Part shown: piece by piece, positions 24,129 to 33,348 of the stretch
Numbering within the stretch: position 1 is the first letter of the stretch
How the letters are laid out: each line of letters opens with the position of its first letter
Assembly: GCA_017456885.1 (NCBI GenBank)
Contig: JAFTIM010000007.1
Span: forward strand, 1 to 64,000
Direction: 5' to 3'
DNA: 64,000 bases
From: Paludibacteraceae bacterium
GTDB lineage: Bacteria; Bacteroidota; Bacteroidia; Bacteroidales; Paludibacteraceae
Notes under the pieces: generated by a model
The model's database searches: none
What the model was told of the DNA's origin: nothing
The model's input: only the letters and a program-made list of their open reading frames with translations
Position numbers and translations under genes: made by a program

Positions 24129-25538
24129 ATGGCGAGAAAAAAGAAAGAGCTTCCGTTGCTCGAAAATGTGGTGATTACCGACGTGGCTGCCGAGGGGAAA
24201 GCTATTGTAAGAGTAGATGATATGGTGGTGTTTACGCAATATGCCGTACCGGGCGATGTGGTGGATTTGCAAATCACGCGCAAAAAAAATCGCTACATGG
24301 AAGGCTCTGTTGTAACGCTGAAAAAGCCTTCGGAAAAACGCATCGAGGCACCATGCCGCCATTACGGCGTGTGCGGTGGCTGCAAATGGCAGATTCTTCC
24401 TTACGACGAGCAAATCAAATACAAACAGCAACAAGTAGTAGATGCTTTGACGCGTATCGGTAAGGTGCAACTGCCCGAGGTGTCGCCCATTCTTGGGTCG
24501 AAAAAAATCTATGGCTATCGCAATAAGTTGGAGTTTACGTTTTCAAACAAACGTTGGCGTACATGGGACGAGATTGCCAAGGGAGAGCCCATTACCGATA
24601 TGGATGCCGTAGGTTTTCATATCCCGAATGCTTTCGATAAGGTGCTCGACATTGAACAATGCTTGTTGCAAGACAACATTAACAATCGCTTGCGGAACGA
24701 GATTCGCGATTATGCAAAAAAACACCATCTTGCTTTTTTCGATTTGCGCAATCAAACCGGATTTCTGCGTACGATGATGGTGCGCACCACCTCGACAGGC
24801 GAACTGATGCTGGTAGTGGTCTTTTTTGAAGAGCACGCAGCCGAGCGCGAGGCGCTGCTCAACCACTTGGCCGACACGTTCCCCGAAATCACGTCGCTGT
24901 TGTACGTCATCAACGGCAAATGCAACGACACCATCACCGACCAAGAGGTGCATCTGTTCAAGGGCAGCGAAGCCGTTTACGAGGCGATGGAAGGGCTGCG
25001 GTTCAAAATCGGGCCGAAATCGTTCTACCAAACCAACTCGGAACAGGCTTACGAACTCTATAAGGTGGCGCGCACGTTTGCCGTACTCACCGGCAACGAA
25101 CTGGTGTACGACCTCTACACCGGCACCGGCACCATTGCCAACTTTGTAGCGCGCTCGGCAAAACGCGTCATCGGCATCGAATATGTGCCCGAAGCGATAG
25201 AAGATGCCAAGGTGAACTCCGCCCTGAACGGCATCGACAACACGCTCTTTTTTGCCGGCGACATGAAAGACATTCTCACTGCCGATTTTGTGGCCGAGTA
25301 CGGACGCCCCGACGTGATAATAACCGACCCACCGCGTGCCGGTATGCACGAGGACGTGGTGAACGTGATACTTGCCGCCGAACCGCAACGCATTGTGTAT
25401 GTGAGTTGTAACCCTGCCACGCAGGCGCGCGATTTGGCACTGCTCGATGCCAAATACCGTGTGGCGGCCGTGCAGCCTGTCGATATGTTCCCCCACACGC
25501 AGCATGTGGAGAATGTGGTATGTTTAATTTTACGATAA
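24129..25538 (+). CDS. rlmD: 23S rRNA uracil-C5 methyltransferase, RlmD (RumA) family
   Basis: 469 residues. An N-terminal TRAM domain (~5-65) is followed by iron-sulfur cluster cysteines at 76, 82 and 85 (PCRHYGVCGGCKW) and a fourth near residue 179 (IEQCLLQ). The Rossmann methyltransferase core has the SAM motif VYDLYTGTGTIANF, TDPPRAGMH, and the catalytic-cysteine loop YVSCNPATQARDL. It methylates uracils in 23S rRNA. Whether the target is U1939 or U747 cannot be settled from sequence; many Bacteroidota enzymes of this type are bifunctional. The gene is monocistronic. Confidence 0.92.
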   Translation: MARKKKELPLLENVVITDVAAEGKAIVRVDDMVVFTQYAVPGDVVDLQITRKKNRYMEGSVVTLKKPSEKRIEAPCRHYGVCGGCKWQILPYDEQIKYKQQQVVDALTRIGKVQLPEVSPILGSKKIYGYRNKLEFTFSNKRWRTWDEIAKGEPITDMDAVGFHIPNAFDKVLDIEQCLLQDNINNRLRNEIRDYAKKHHLAFFDLRNQTGFLRTMMVRTTSTGELMLVVVFFEEHAAEREALLNHLADTFPEITSLLYVINGKCNDTITDQEVHLFKGSEAVYEAMEGLRFKIGPKSFYQTNSEQAYELYKVARTFAVLTGNELVYDLYTGTGTIANFVARSAKRVIGIEYVPEAIEDAKVNSALNGIDNTLFFAGDMKDILTADFVAEYGRPDVIITDPPRAGMHEDVVNVILAAEPQRIVYVSCNPATQARDLALLDAKYRVAAVQPVDMFPHTQHVENVVCLILR

Positions 25539-25615
25539 AAAAATAGCAGACTTAAAAATAAACGAAGAAAGATATTTAAATAGTTAATTATTTGAACTTT
25601 ACGCTCTTATTCTCA

Positions 25616-25771
25616 CTCGGTAAAATCTGGTAAATTTTCACAGCACGAGGATAAGTTGTCGATAAGTTCCGTCCTGTTTCGAGGCGGAAACTTTTTCGTG
25701 CTTATTAGTGCATAGGTTTACCAGAGCCTTCCGGGTTAATAAGCAATAAAACGAATGGTTCCGCTTTTTTT
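25616..25771 (+). ncRNA. Long-hairpin RNA element (6S-like or leader) upstream of HTH gene
   Basis: Two outer helices separated by symmetric 6-nt loops: CTCGG (25616-25620) with CCGGG (25731-25735), and CTGGTAAA (25627-25634) with TTTACCAG (25717-25724). Inside are GCACGA (25643-25648)/TCGTGC (25696-25701) and AGTTCCG (25665-25671)/CGGAAACT (25685-25692). A T7 run (25765-25771) ends exactly at the ATG of the next gene. This long, internally looped hairpin recalls 6S RNA or an attenuating leader. A similar element precedes the paralogous HTH gene at 42252. Confidence 0.5.
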
Positions 25772-25996
25772 ATGTTGATTCCTGTCGAAAATATCCATGT
25801 TGGTCGTCTTGTCCGCAATAAACTGCGAGAACAAGGTCGCACGGTAACGTGGCTTGAGAGGCAAATACCTTGCACGCGCAATCATATATATAAGATATTC
25901 CAAAAGCCAACGATAGATACGGCACTTCTGATGCGCATTTCGTGTGTGATGAATTACAACTTTTTTGATGATTTCTTTCAAGAAAGCAATACTTAA
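25772..25996 (+). CDS. Small HTH (XRE/Cro-like) DNA-binding protein
   Basis: 74 residues, essentially a lone helix-turn-helix domain: IHVGRLVRNKLREQGRTVTWLERQIPCTRNHIYKIFQKPTID, then LLMRISCVMNYNFFDDF. It is a paralog of the 69-residue protein at 42043-42252, sharing the HIG/HVG-LIR-EL-R-QGR-VTW pattern and the C-terminal RIS-V-Y/D-FF ending. Both follow a long-hairpin RNA with a T-run next to the start codon, which suggests RNA-level control. The target is unknown. Confidence 0.7.
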   Translation: MLIPVENIHVGRLVRNKLREQGRTVTWLERQIPCTRNHIYKIFQKPTIDTALLMRISCVMNYNFFDDFFQESNT

Positions 25997-26153
25997 ATTA
26001 TCCAAAATGGATACGGAAGTGTATCTATGTTGGATAGCATGTTTCTTTTGGTCGTCCTATTGTATGAAGTATTTTTACAAGCAAAAAATAACAACGGAGT
26101 AATGCCGGAAATCCGGTAAAGAGTAGGCGATAAAACTATTAAATTTTAAATTT
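25997..26153 (+). other. Intergenic region before the accessory operon
   Basis: 157 bp, A+T rich. No perfect TAnnTTTG element is seen; a degenerate GTATTTTTAC near 26068 is the nearest. A short GGTTTACC-like motif is absent, so it is not a copy of the upstream RNA element. Confidence 0.3.
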
Positions 26154-27219
26154 ATGAATAAAAATTTTCTATGGTTTGTACCATTCCTTGTGGTTGCTGC
26201 TGTATCATGCTGGGCAACTGCCTCGTCTTTTATGCTCATCATACCATTACCTTGGTATGTGATTTGGGCGATGACTATCGTGTTTTTTGTATTCGCATCC
26301 TTCGCTTTCAAAATGATTATGGATGCTTTGCACAATGATGGTTCGGTAGAAAATCCTAAAGTGAAATTGTGGGGCGGAATTGCACTACTAATTTTTACAT
26401 GGGTAATTATTTCTCTTCCTACCAATGCGCACACTTTCTTTTATAAACTGCAAATTGGTAATGTAGTAACAGAAGACCTAAAAACCACAGAAACATATAC
26501 CGAACAATTGGCAAATGCCGAAAAGCAAAATATATCAAAAGTTGATTCCGCAAAATATTTTGCCACGGTAAGATATTGCAATAATGAGTTGAAATTGTTC
26601 AAAGATGAAGCAACCGGCACCGGCCCCAGTGGCAAACGTTTTATAGATAGGTATTCATTGCAACACATTCATAATCTCAACAATGAATTAAGTAATTATG
26701 GGAAATATGCAATTGTTCTTCCACAAACCACGAGAAATGATTTAGACACTAAAACTGAAGTTGATAATGCTCAACTTAATTTGGATAGGTCATTACAAGA
26801 ATTAAAGAAGGATTTTATGGTTAGTACACGAAATGCTAATCAAGCCAGAAAAGATTTACAAAACATTCAAGTTATGAAGACTGTTATTGATTCTTTGGCT
26901 CAGGTAGGACTGATTTCAAGCCCAAGTTCAGAGGAAATTATAAAACAGGCCGAAGGGATACTAATTTTGGCATATTCCAATATAAAAACCAATGAACCAT
27001 ATATATATATTTCAACAATGAGGAAGATGAGGAATTATATACGGCAACAAACCTTGAAACTCGCACATCTCGTTTCTTACATCCTTACAAAGTACTTGGT
27101 GATTTCTTCACAGGAAAAATACCTTTTATTTTCATCTTTTGGCTGATTTTGTCCATCTTGCTTGATGTAATCGGCTTTATCAGTTTTGATTTAGCTTTCA
27201 AAAAAGAATTTGATTTTTA
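26154..27219 (+). pseudogene. Four-TM membrane protein of accessory operon, frameshifted at an AT repeat
   Basis: The frame from ATG 26154 encodes three N-terminal TM helices (~5-22, 26-47, 72-91) and a long helical domain (~95-280). At (AT)6 (26999-27010) the frame is lost and reading continues in an unrelated frame to 27146. Removing one AT unit restores a coherent C-terminus: acidic linker, then FIFIFWLILSILLDVIGF, a fourth TM, ending at 27219. No family is recognised. First gene of the operon; 25 bp before the P-loop gene. The change could be phase variation, decay or a sequencing error. Confidence 0.6.
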
Positions 27220-27244
27220 ATAACCGCTTAAATATAATAAAGTT

Positions 27245-28228
27245 ATGGATGAAAAATTTGACGGACTGAACAATGATGTTCAGGGTGCAGAAACCTCTAC
27301 AGAAATAACAACTGCTCCAACAATGGGGTCTACGACCATGAACTGGGTAAATCCCAGTTGTGCAGAAACCTCTACAGAAATAATAACTGCTCCAACAGGT
27401 AATGTTGATCCGGTTACCGAACAACAACCAAAAGAACAGCGTACACCGACAGACCCAAACAAAATCACAGTGCAAGTAAGCGACAAAAACGCGCCTATTA
27501 TTATACTATTATTTGGGGCACCAAGTAGCGGGAAAACAATGACATTGGTAAGGCTATCGCGCTATTTAAGAAAAAAAGGCTTTTCCGTATCTGTAGATCC
27601 ACGATTTGTGACCACAAAAGATGTCTAGGAATATGCAGAAAACTCGGCTAAATTTAATAAGATGTTAGATGCGACTACGGCTTTGCCCGGTACTGGTCGA
27701 AATGACTTTCTCTTTATTAAAATATGTGATAACCGTGGCAAATTGATATGCCAAATATTGGAAGGTGCAGGTGAAGATTATTTCCCATCAAGTGGGACAA
27801 ACCGTTCACAGACCCCTTTCCCTTCTTATATGACAGGGATATTCAATTCAGGAAACAAAAAAGTGTGGATGTTCCTAACAGAGCCGGACTGGGATGTTAA
27901 TCAAATAGATAGAGATGCATATGTACAAAGAATAGCATATTGCAAAAATCAATTCTTTCATTCAAAGAGAGATAAGAGCATTATCTTGTACAATAAGATT
28001 AACAAAACAGATTTCGTATATGGTCCCGGACAGGTACATGTAAAGAATGCAATGACCTATTGTAATAACGAATATCAAGGTTTGTTCCAAATATTCCGCA
28101 ACCCAAGTCCGCTCCCTTGGGCTGACAAATACACTTGTAAATTTGTGCCGTTTAGTACCGGAGTATTTGGAGAAACGACTCCAGGCCAATATGGTCACTA
28201 CGACCAGCTAACTTATGGAAGACGATAA
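27245..28228 (+). pseudogene. P-loop GTPase-like protein with one in-frame stop
   Basis: A 328-codon frame broken only by TAG at 27626-27628; the frame is open and coherent on both sides. Residues ~1-80 are a threonine/proline-rich linker containing a 37-bp in-frame duplication (27286-27322 and 27361-27397, 36/37 identical). The P-loop GAPSSGKT (~95-102) follows hydrophobic strand IIILLFGAP. After the stop, FLFIKICDNRGKLICQILEGAGEDYF resembles a GTPase switch II/Walker B strand with D..G, and KSIILYNKINKTDF occupies the NKxD-like position. I infer a GTPase-type P-loop NTPase, perhaps of the double-GTPase group known from conflict systems. Confidence 0.55.
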
Positions 28229-28252
28229 TGCAATGCATAAAGAGTTAAACGT

Positions 28253-29719
28253 ATGATTAGAGTATATATTCACGGAAGACCGCAGGGGCAGGACACATGG
28301 AGTGCCGCTCCTGCACCAAACGACAAGTTCTATCTCAATCCTTTTCTTGATTCAAGAATAGGTGAAGATATGAATGCTGTCATGCAAGTAGATATTTGGC
28401 AAGAGAACTCTTATTACTCATACATTCACCGCAAGAATGTATTGGAAAAAGGCAATCGCCCAAGTGCCTATTTCGCTATTACAGTATGTTTCGAGAAACA
28501 AGTATGTACACAAGTCGCTACGCTATATGATTTATTAGAAAGTGTTTATACCCAACTATGTTTGAATAATCTCATTGAAAAAGTTGGTAAACAAGAGCGT
28601 TTCCTTGTTGCGCAATTCAAAGAGCAAGAGAGTTTGTTAAGGCAAATAACCTCTGTGATACAACAAAATGTGGATAAATATATTGCAGGAACTCTCAACA
28701 CAATCAGTAATAAAGGAGTGGACACTACTAAATCTGCAATTAAATTTTATTCTACGGTTGATGTAGATAGTCCACAATTCGTTACTGATTGCAATAACAA
28801 TAGGATTCTTATTTCTCCTGACTATTCATCAAAAGATAAATTGCCAGTTGAATTGAAACAAAAGATATCTGTTCTTGAATCACAAATGCAACAAGTTGAA
28901 GGCGAGAGAAACTTATGGCAGTCAAAAGCTGAACATCAGCAACGTGAAAATCAAGTCTTGACAGATAAGCAAAAACAACTGCAAGAACAAATACAAACGT
29001 TGCAACAACAAGTTTCTGAAATTAAGGGTGAACTTGCTAAACAATATCAGTTTCAAATAGAAAAATTACAGAATTCGTAGAATAAACTTAGCAACGAGTT
29101 ATCTCAAGAGAAACAACAGAAAAAGACGCTACAAGAACAAAATGATAGCCTGCAACGCAAGATAAATAAATTACAGCAAGGCAAACATGGTAACGAACTT
29201 TCTTCGAATGGGAATACCGGCAGATATATCAGAACAACTACAAGAACTGAAAAAAGAGTCCGCCGTTTGGCGGGTCGATTTTGCATCACTAATACGACAA
29301 TCACGATGGTTGCGACCTTGTTTAATACTGCTCTGCTTATTATTATTGTTGTTCTTTATTGTTTTGTGGATCCGAAAATTAATAATTCTGATAATGACAC
29401 AACTAATATAAGTGGTGGCACTGAAGTAATAGAAACTCCTATAGAAACGCCCAAAATACCCATTGAGGTTTTGCCTGATTATTCAAAAACAAAAATTGAC
29501 ATACAGAATCTGTCAGGCAAAAGTCTGGCCATTGGACAATATTACGTCCTTTCAATAAAGAATGTTGAGTCTGGACAAAACTATCAATGGAGTGTTGATG
29601 GTGAAGGAGTTGTACTGAATAACGATACATTAACAGTTAACAAAGCTGGTGATATTAGTATCAAATGCATTGATTCCAACAATTTTATTGTCTCACAACG
29701 AAATATTACTGTCCAATGA
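28253..29719 (+). pseudogene. Coiled-coil membrane protein with one in-frame stop
   Basis: 488 codons, interrupted only by TAG at 29078-29080 (after EKLQNS), with the same frame open to 29719. N-terminal domain (~1-115) with YYSYIHRKNVLEKG...YFAITVCFEKQV; a helical region (~116-170); a long glutamine-rich coiled coil spanning the stop (~205-310); one TM helix (~347-363, LFNTALLIIIVVLYCFV); then an outer beta-rich domain of about 90 residues (GQNYQWSVDGEGVVL...ISIKC) with an Ig/PKD-like look. It follows the P-loop gene by 24 bp and overlaps the next by 4 bp. It shares layout with the 30236 gene. Confidence 0.55.
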
Positions 29720-30234
29720 AAAAGTTAGTTATTTTACTACAATTATGTGTTGTTATTTTATCGGTAATGCTCGGTTCTTGCGGTAACAAACAACCTAAAC
29801 GACCACCGATTGATTTGAATAATCATAGTAATATCATTCAAATACCATACGATGACAGAGGTAATAACCAGATTTGGATTACCGTTGAATTAAATGGTGT
29901 ACCAATAAAAATGCTTTACGACACAGGCTTCAATGGTATGGTCAGTATGTCTTTGTTAGAGTTACAAACATTGGCAAAAAATGGGCAATTCACCCCAGCC
30001 GACATTATTGGTACCAGCTATTCAAGTATCGCAAATGGTGATATTGTAGAAAATGGTATAGTCTTATTACGCTCTATCAAATTAGCCGATGGTATAGAAC
30101 TGAATAATATCCGTGCCCAAGTGACATCTAATCAGGTAGCACCTGTATTATTAGGATTGGAATTCTCAAATCAAGTAGCAAGTAAGATAGAAGTTGATAA
30201 GGCTAATAAAACACTAAATATAACCCCATGGTAA
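29716..30234 (+). CDS. Retropepsin-like aspartic protease lipoprotein
   Basis: 172 residues. A lipoprotein signal peptide (MKKLVILLQL...VMLGSC) places the lipidated Cys at 22. The domain then matches clan AA aspartic proteases: IWITVELNGVPIKMLYDTGFNGMVSMSLLELQTL, with the catalytic D-T-G (residues ~74-76), the flap-like region and the C-terminal hydrophobic VAPVLLGLEF that follows in this fold. Such single-domain proteases act as dimers. It starts at an ATGA overlap with the preceding gene and ends 1 bp before the next. This is the one clearly intact gene of the operon. Its substrate may be the outer domains of the neighbouring TM proteins (inference). Confidence 0.75.
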   Translation: MKKLVILLQLCVVILSVMLGSCGNKQPKRPPIDLNNHSNIIQIPYDDRGNNQIWITVELNGVPIKMLYDTGFNGMVSMSLLELQTLAKNGQFTPADIIGTSYSSIANGDIVENGIVLLRSIKLADGIELNNIRAQVTSNQVAPVLLGLEFSNQVASKIEVDKANKTLNITPW

Positions 30235-30235
30235 T

Positions 30236-31678
30236 ATGAATGTAGAAGTTTATCTGTTTGGAGATTTTGGTAATGGCTACACACAATATATAGATGACGA
30301 CTCTCGTACCCTTTTCAAATCTATCGCAACCAAATCAAAAGCCAATAGCCAACTCGTAATCCATCGTGATGGTACTTTGATGTACTATATCTATGTTAGA
30401 AGACTTCATAATTCGGAGTCTTCTAACAATAGGTATTTGGGTATTTGTTATGCTCTTAATAATAGGTTTGTCCGAAATATAGAAGGTCTATTTTCTATTT
30501 TTTAAGGAGCAATAACCACAATTGCATCAAGAGGACATCTATTGGAATATACTAATAGCGGAAATATCATTGCAAGTGTAGGAAAAATATATAATGTCAA
30601 ATCCGAATTTGCTCATATCTCGGCATATTTAAAAACAGAGTTGGATTCTTTTTTGGCAGGCAAGAATGACACACTGCCTCCACTTGATTATTCCATAAAT
30701 ACATCTGAAATAAAGAGGTTTAGGTTTACAGATAACAAGCAAGATATACTCAAAGCCTCATCTACCTATAACACCATTTTCATTTTCAAAGATGAGAACT
30801 ATGAAAATGAAGAATCAAGATCATATTCCAGTACATTATTCCGATTGAACAAAGAGAATATAAGTCTGAAAGAAGCCAATTCAAAATTAAGTAAGCAAAA
30901 GAAACAAATCAAAGTAGTTGCTTGGCTATCTGTTATTATTGCCATAGGTGTAGTTATTTTCTTTTTCGTCATTCAAGATAAGAATATTTACATTAATCGA
31001 CTCAATACAAATATTGAATCTTTCATATATGATATAAATACTTTGGAACAAGAAAAGAACAAACTACAGAATGACTTAAATACAACTGAAAGTAATTTAA
31101 GAATGACGAGAGAGAGTCTTCAAACTGCAAATAGAAATCTACAAATAAAAACTGATTCGTTGTCTGATGCAGTAGCAGAAATTAAGCATAAGGATGAGGA
31201 TATTAACCAAAAGAATGCAGACATTAGCAAAAGAAACGAGACCATTCGTAAACTTCAAAAAGTAGAAGAGGAATATTGGTCTTATAAGAATAATCTTTCT
31301 AAAATGCCGTTAATCATTATCGGAACGCAAGTTGCTAATCACTATTATGATAATACAGTGGAAACACAATATGGTAATTCTATTTATAGCAATAGAACGA
31401 TGTATCTTACACCAAAAATCAGATACATAGGTGTTACCTCAGGGAAGAAAATAATTTACACACGTTTGTATGATCCATCGGGTACTTTAAGAACAGGAAA
31501 AACCTCTCCTTCAGGTTATTCATATTCAGATGAAGTTAATATCTACACGGGTAAGAACGAAGTTGAGTTAAATGGTTGGGGTAGTTCTACAAAAGGGCAT
31601 TGGAGTGCAGGAGTATATCGTTATGAGTTTTACTGCGATGGCATTTGTATTGGGTCCCACACCTTTACCATATATTAA
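30236..31678 (+). pseudogene. Second coiled-coil membrane protein with one in-frame stop
   Basis: 480 codons, interrupted only by TAA at 30503-30505; the frame is coherent on both sides. N-terminal domain (~1-150) with MYYIYVRRLHNSES...RYLGICYALNNRFVRNIEGLF, parallel to the N-terminus of the 28253 product (YYxYxxR motif, then a long helix). A TM helix (~225-247, VVAWLSVIIAIGVVIFFFVI) is followed by a long coiled coil (~255-345) and a C-terminal beta domain (~355-480) with TLRTGKTSPSGYSYSDEVNIYTG, outside the membrane. Domain order differs from the other protein: TM before the main coil. Confidence 0.55.
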
Positions 31679-31723
31679 ATATTTGCAAAACATATATTCA
31701 TAACATTTTAAAATTAAACAATT

Positions 31724-31954
31724 ATACCTGGTTGGTTGATAATAATCATTATTTGTGTAATCGGTGGTGCTATCTTCGGTTTATTTACAAGTGGTTCAAA
31801 AGATAGTGATTTAAGTCCTGCAAAAGGATGCCTTGGTGGAGCAATAGCGGGAGGAGTTGGTGGAATGGGGTGTTTGTCTATTATATTAGAAATGATTTTC
31901 CCATTCGTACTAGCTGTGTTATTGTTTGGCTGGCTAATGGATGGTTGCTCGTAG
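31724..31954 (+). CDS. Small glycine-rich two-TM protein, start codon possibly lost
   Basis: About 72-76 residues with two hydrophobic helices (IIIIICVIGGAIFGLF and IILEMIFPFVLAVLLFGWLM) separated by a glycine-rich loop (GCLGGAIAGGVGGMGC). The only standard start is TTG 31736. The codon at 31724 is ATA in the context ATA-CCT-GGT-TGG, one base from ATG, so the original start may have been lost by mutation. Last gene of the accessory operon, 45 bp after the coiled-coil gene. No family is recognised. Confidence 0.45.
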   Translation: MPGWLIIIIICVIGGAIFGLFTSGSKDSDLSPAKGCLGGAIAGGVGGMGCLSIILEMIFPFVLAVLLFGWLMDGCS

Positions 31955-31998
31955 TAGTGTTAAAACTAAAATATACAAATTAAATCATTAGATAGATC

Positions 31999-32415
31999 AT
32001 GTACAACAGAAAATTTACTCCTGAACGGATTGGTATGCTTGCCGAGAACGAGATATTCGTATTTGGCAGCAATCTGGCAGGCGCACATGGGGGCGGCGCC
32101 GCACGGTTGGCTTACGAGCGGTTTGGCGCCGTGTGGGGCGAGGGCGTTGGGCTGCATGGCCAAACATACGCCATTCCTACCATGCAGGGCGGTGTGGAAA
32201 CTATCAAGCCCTACGTAGATGCGTTCATTTGCTTTGCCAAAGAGCACGCGCATCTCACGTTCCTCGTTACCCGAATAGGTTGCGGCATCGCAGGATTCCG
32301 TGATGAGGAAATCGCTCCACTCTTTACCGACGCCATTGAGGTGGAGAATATCATTCTGCCAAAGGAGTTTGTGGCAAACATCACATATCATTCTCAAAAT
32401 TATCAGGCGTTATGA
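31999..32415 (+). CDS. Conserved A1S_2505-like phage-associated protein
   Basis: 138 residues. The start block IFVFGSNLAGAHGGGAARLAYERFGAVWG...GLHGQTYAIPTM and the later VTRIGCGIAGFRDEEIAPLF are characteristic of a widespread family (A1S_2505-type) found in phages and accessory islands. The glycine-rich loop and the TRIGCGIAG strand recall a macro-domain-like fold, so ADP-ribose or nucleotide binding is possible, but this is inference. More G+C rich than the operon before it. Its stop overlaps the ATG of the next small frame. Confidence 0.6.
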   Translation: MYNRKFTPERIGMLAENEIFVFGSNLAGAHGGGAARLAYERFGAVWGEGVGLHGQTYAIPTMQGGVETIKPYVDAFICFAKEHAHLTFLVTRIGCGIAGFRDEEIAPLFTDAIEVENIILPKEFVANITYHSQNYQAL

Positions 32416-32573
32416 AGATTGAATCCAAACCCGTGCGCATCAATGATAGCTATTGGAGTTGTTGTCGCCGTAGTTTTGATATTATTGGGTTGCTCGCAGC
32501 GTCTTACAGCAATCCTTACCAGCGGCATACTATTTTTTGCATGGCCATGGCTGGGCGGAAAATGGTAAGATAA
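32412..32573 (+). CDS. Short unrecognised frame, possibly a truncated gene
   Basis: 53 codons from ATG 32412, overlapping the previous stop by ATGA. It begins MKIESKPVRINDSYW and then turns cysteine- and arginine-rich, without a clear domain. The start context looks genuine, but the later part does not look like a folded protein. It may be the 5' stub of a deleted gene coupled to the A1S_2505-like gene. The next promoter begins 2 bp after its stop. Confidence 0.3.
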   Translation: MKIESKPVRINDSYWSCCRRSFDIIGLLAASYSNPYQRHTIFCMAMAGRKMVR

Positions 32574-32574
32574 G

Positions 32575-32582
32575 TATCTTTG
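32575..32582 (+). promoter_or_regulatory. Promoter -7 element of CAP-domain gene
   Basis: TATCTTTG, a perfect TAnnTTTG match, 23 bp before ATG 32606. Confidence 0.65.
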
Positions 32583-32605
32583 TGTTAATCTATAAAAGAA
32601 TAGTT

Positions 32606-33244
32606 ATGCGAAAACATGTAGTTACAATTTTGATGTTGTGCTTAGCGGCGATGCCGTTGGCTGCACAACAATGGACAAGCGAACAACTTGCGCAGGCAAA
32701 CACCGCACGCGATGCGTCGTATCTGTCCGAACAAGAGAAACAGGTTGTCTTTCTGTGCAATTTGGCGCGCATGGACGGCGCACTCTTTGCTGCCACCTAC
32801 TTGGCGCAACATACGCCCAACGACCCGTCGAATTGGTACCTCGCTTCGCTGTACCGCGATTTGCAAACTGTCAAAGACCGGCAACTGCTCTACCCCGACA
32901 AACGGTTGTATGCCACGGCGGCCTACCACGCTGCCGACATGGGACGCACCGGACGTACCGGCCACACAAGCTCCGACGGCACTGACTTTGCCGACCGTGT
33001 GTATGGCGGTTTGGGTGAAAAAACGCTCATTGCCGAAAACTGCTCGTACGGCTACAACAACGACCAAGCGATAAACATTGTGATACAACTGCTGATAGAT
33101 GAAAATGTTCCGTCGTTCGGGCATCGCAAAAACATTCTGAATCCCAATTTGAATGCCATCGGAGCGGCCATAGCACCGCACAAGACGTATCAATTTAATT
33201 GCGTGATGGATTTTGCAAGAACTTCGACAGTCGGGCAACAATAG
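32606..33244 (+). CDS. Secreted CAP-domain (SCP/PR-1-like) protein
   Basis: 212 residues from ATG 32606 (MRKHVVTILM...LAAQQ), with a signal peptide of about 20 residues. The earlier in-frame start would place the signal peptide internally. The CAP domain is recognised by the helix EQEKQVVFLCNLARMDGALFA, AAYHAADMGRTGRTGHTSSDG (the GHxSxDG motif) and FGHRKNILNPNLNAIG (the HRxNIL motif), ending with a strand that normally completes the fold. Bacterial members are secreted, with unclear biochemical roles. A perfect promoter lies upstream. Confidence 0.85.
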   Translation: MRKHVVTILMLCLAAMPLAAQQWTSEQLAQANTARDASYLSEQEKQVVFLCNLARMDGALFAATYLAQHTPNDPSNWYLASLYRDLQTVKDRQLLYPDKRLYATAAYHAADMGRTGRTGHTSSDGTDFADRVYGGLGEKTLIAENCSYGYNNDQAINIVIQLLIDENVPSFGHRKNILNPNLNAIGAAIAPHKTYQFNCVMDFARTSTVGQQ

Positions 33245-33299
33245 ACAGTCTTGCATTTGTTCGGAACAAATAAAAAACGGGTGTGCTGTTAAACTTTCG

Positions 33300-33307
33300 T
33301 ATTTTTG
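33300..33307 (+). promoter_or_regulatory. Promoter -7 element of SIMPL-domain gene
   Basis: TATTTTTG, matching TAnnTTTG, 41 bp before ATG 33349. Confidence 0.6.
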
Positions 33308-33348
33308 CCAAGTCATAATGCAGAATGAATTTTTAAAACGAAAGAATT

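Noticed and set aside
24543..25505. A 320-codon minus-strand frame across rlmD
   Set aside because: Antisense to an intact RlmD with all motifs. The product is histidine- and glycine-rich without recognisable features.
27286..27397. Repeated units considered as a CRISPR-like array
   Set aside because: Only two copies, in frame in a coding region, with a protein-linker explanation. No spacers or cas genes.
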